A stretch of 40,392 nt of DNA from Rhodocyclaceae bacterium (GTDB lineage: Bacteria > Pseudomonadota > Gammaproteobacteria > Burkholderiales > Rhodocyclaceae). Numbering within the stretch: the first letter of the stretch is position 1; every line of letters begins with the position of its first letter. The stretch lies in the NCBI GenBank assembly GCA_027492775.1, contig JAPUEC010000212.1, forward strand, positions 1 through 40,392. Reading direction: 5' to 3'. A program made the position numbers and the translations under genes. This document shows, one piece after another, positions 40,332 to 40,392 of this stretch. The notes under the pieces were generated by a model, which made no database searches, was not told the origin of the DNA, and was given only the letters and a program-made list of their open reading frames with translations.

Positions 40332-40392
40332 GCCAAAAAGGCCGGCAACTTCCGTCTGACAGACGGCTATACCCTAGTGGAATTGATCCAAT
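40332..40392 (+). CDS. Type IV pilin-like N-terminus, partial, start unclear
   Basis: The frame reads KKAGNFRLTDGYTLVELIQ up to the window edge. GYTLVELIQ is the prepilin cleavage motif (Gly | Tyr-Thr-Leu-Val-Glu, Glu at +5) of type IV pilins and pseudopilins. The frame is closed by TAA just upstream (40329-40331) and has no ATG, GTG or TTG before the motif. An ATG at 40312 in another frame (MEAWRAKPKRPATS) would supply a basic leader if one frame shift occurred. Either the 5' end is broken, or there is a base error, or the start is a rare CTG. Confidence 0.45.

Overview
The window is GC-rich bacterial chromosome with short intergenic gaps. Gene content points to a betaproteobacterium, most likely near the Rhodocyclales/Zoogloeaceae. 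The clues are a PEP-CTERM protein behind a sigma-54-like promoter, an intracellular PHB-depolymerase-type esterase next to a small RHH regulator, DUF3079 and DUF4112 proteins, an IorAB-PaaK phenylalanine/phenylacetate module, and a NodT-type RND efflux system. The organism is inferred from gene families only. No phage, IS element or CRISPR array was seen.

Layout. 1-4.5 kb: the end of an RND efflux operon (inner-membrane pump, left-truncated, then an outer-membrane factor). 4.6-8.3 kb: small genes (DUF3079, thiol peroxidase, DUF4112, three small exported or lipoproteins, a four-helix membrane protein). 8.3-9.8 kb: a nitronate-monooxygenase-like flavoprotein with a Cys-rich tail, and tRNA-Leu(CAA) with its own promoter. 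9.9-17 kb, minus strand: a branched-chain amino acid/amide ABC system (livK, terminator, livH-M-G-F) whose genes overlap by four bases and run on into two DMT permeases; livM carries an apparent frameshift. 17-25.1 kb, minus strand: one tight operon sufB-C-D-S-U-T, an atypical NRAMP transporter and a Gate-domain membrane protein. 25.5-27 kb: a three-part DUF805 protein. 27-31 kb: sulfite reductase cysJI and a host-attachment-family protein. 31.3-32 kb: the PEP-CTERM protein. 32-35.9 kb: paaK-iorA-iorB. 36-37.8 kb: RHH regulator and esterase behind two perfect palindromes. 38-39.4 kb: a membrane-anchored Ser/Thr kinase cut by an in-frame stop. 39.6 kb to the end: DUF423 and, at the edge, what looks like the start of a type IV pilin-like gene.

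How the genes work together. CysJI makes sulfide for cysteine; SufS/SufU mobilise cysteine sulfur and SufBCD assembles Fe-S clusters. These clusters serve enzymes such as CysI and IorA, both in this window. IorAB turns aryl-pyruvates from aromatic amino acid transamination into aryl-acetyl-CoA, and PaaK rescues free phenylacetate as its CoA ester. The LIV and DMT genes probably move amino acids. I see no wholly new system. The best leads are the twin-palindrome RHH switch, the sigma-54/PEP-CTERM pairing, the SUF-NRAMP-Gate operon, the DUF805 fusion and the interrupted kinase.
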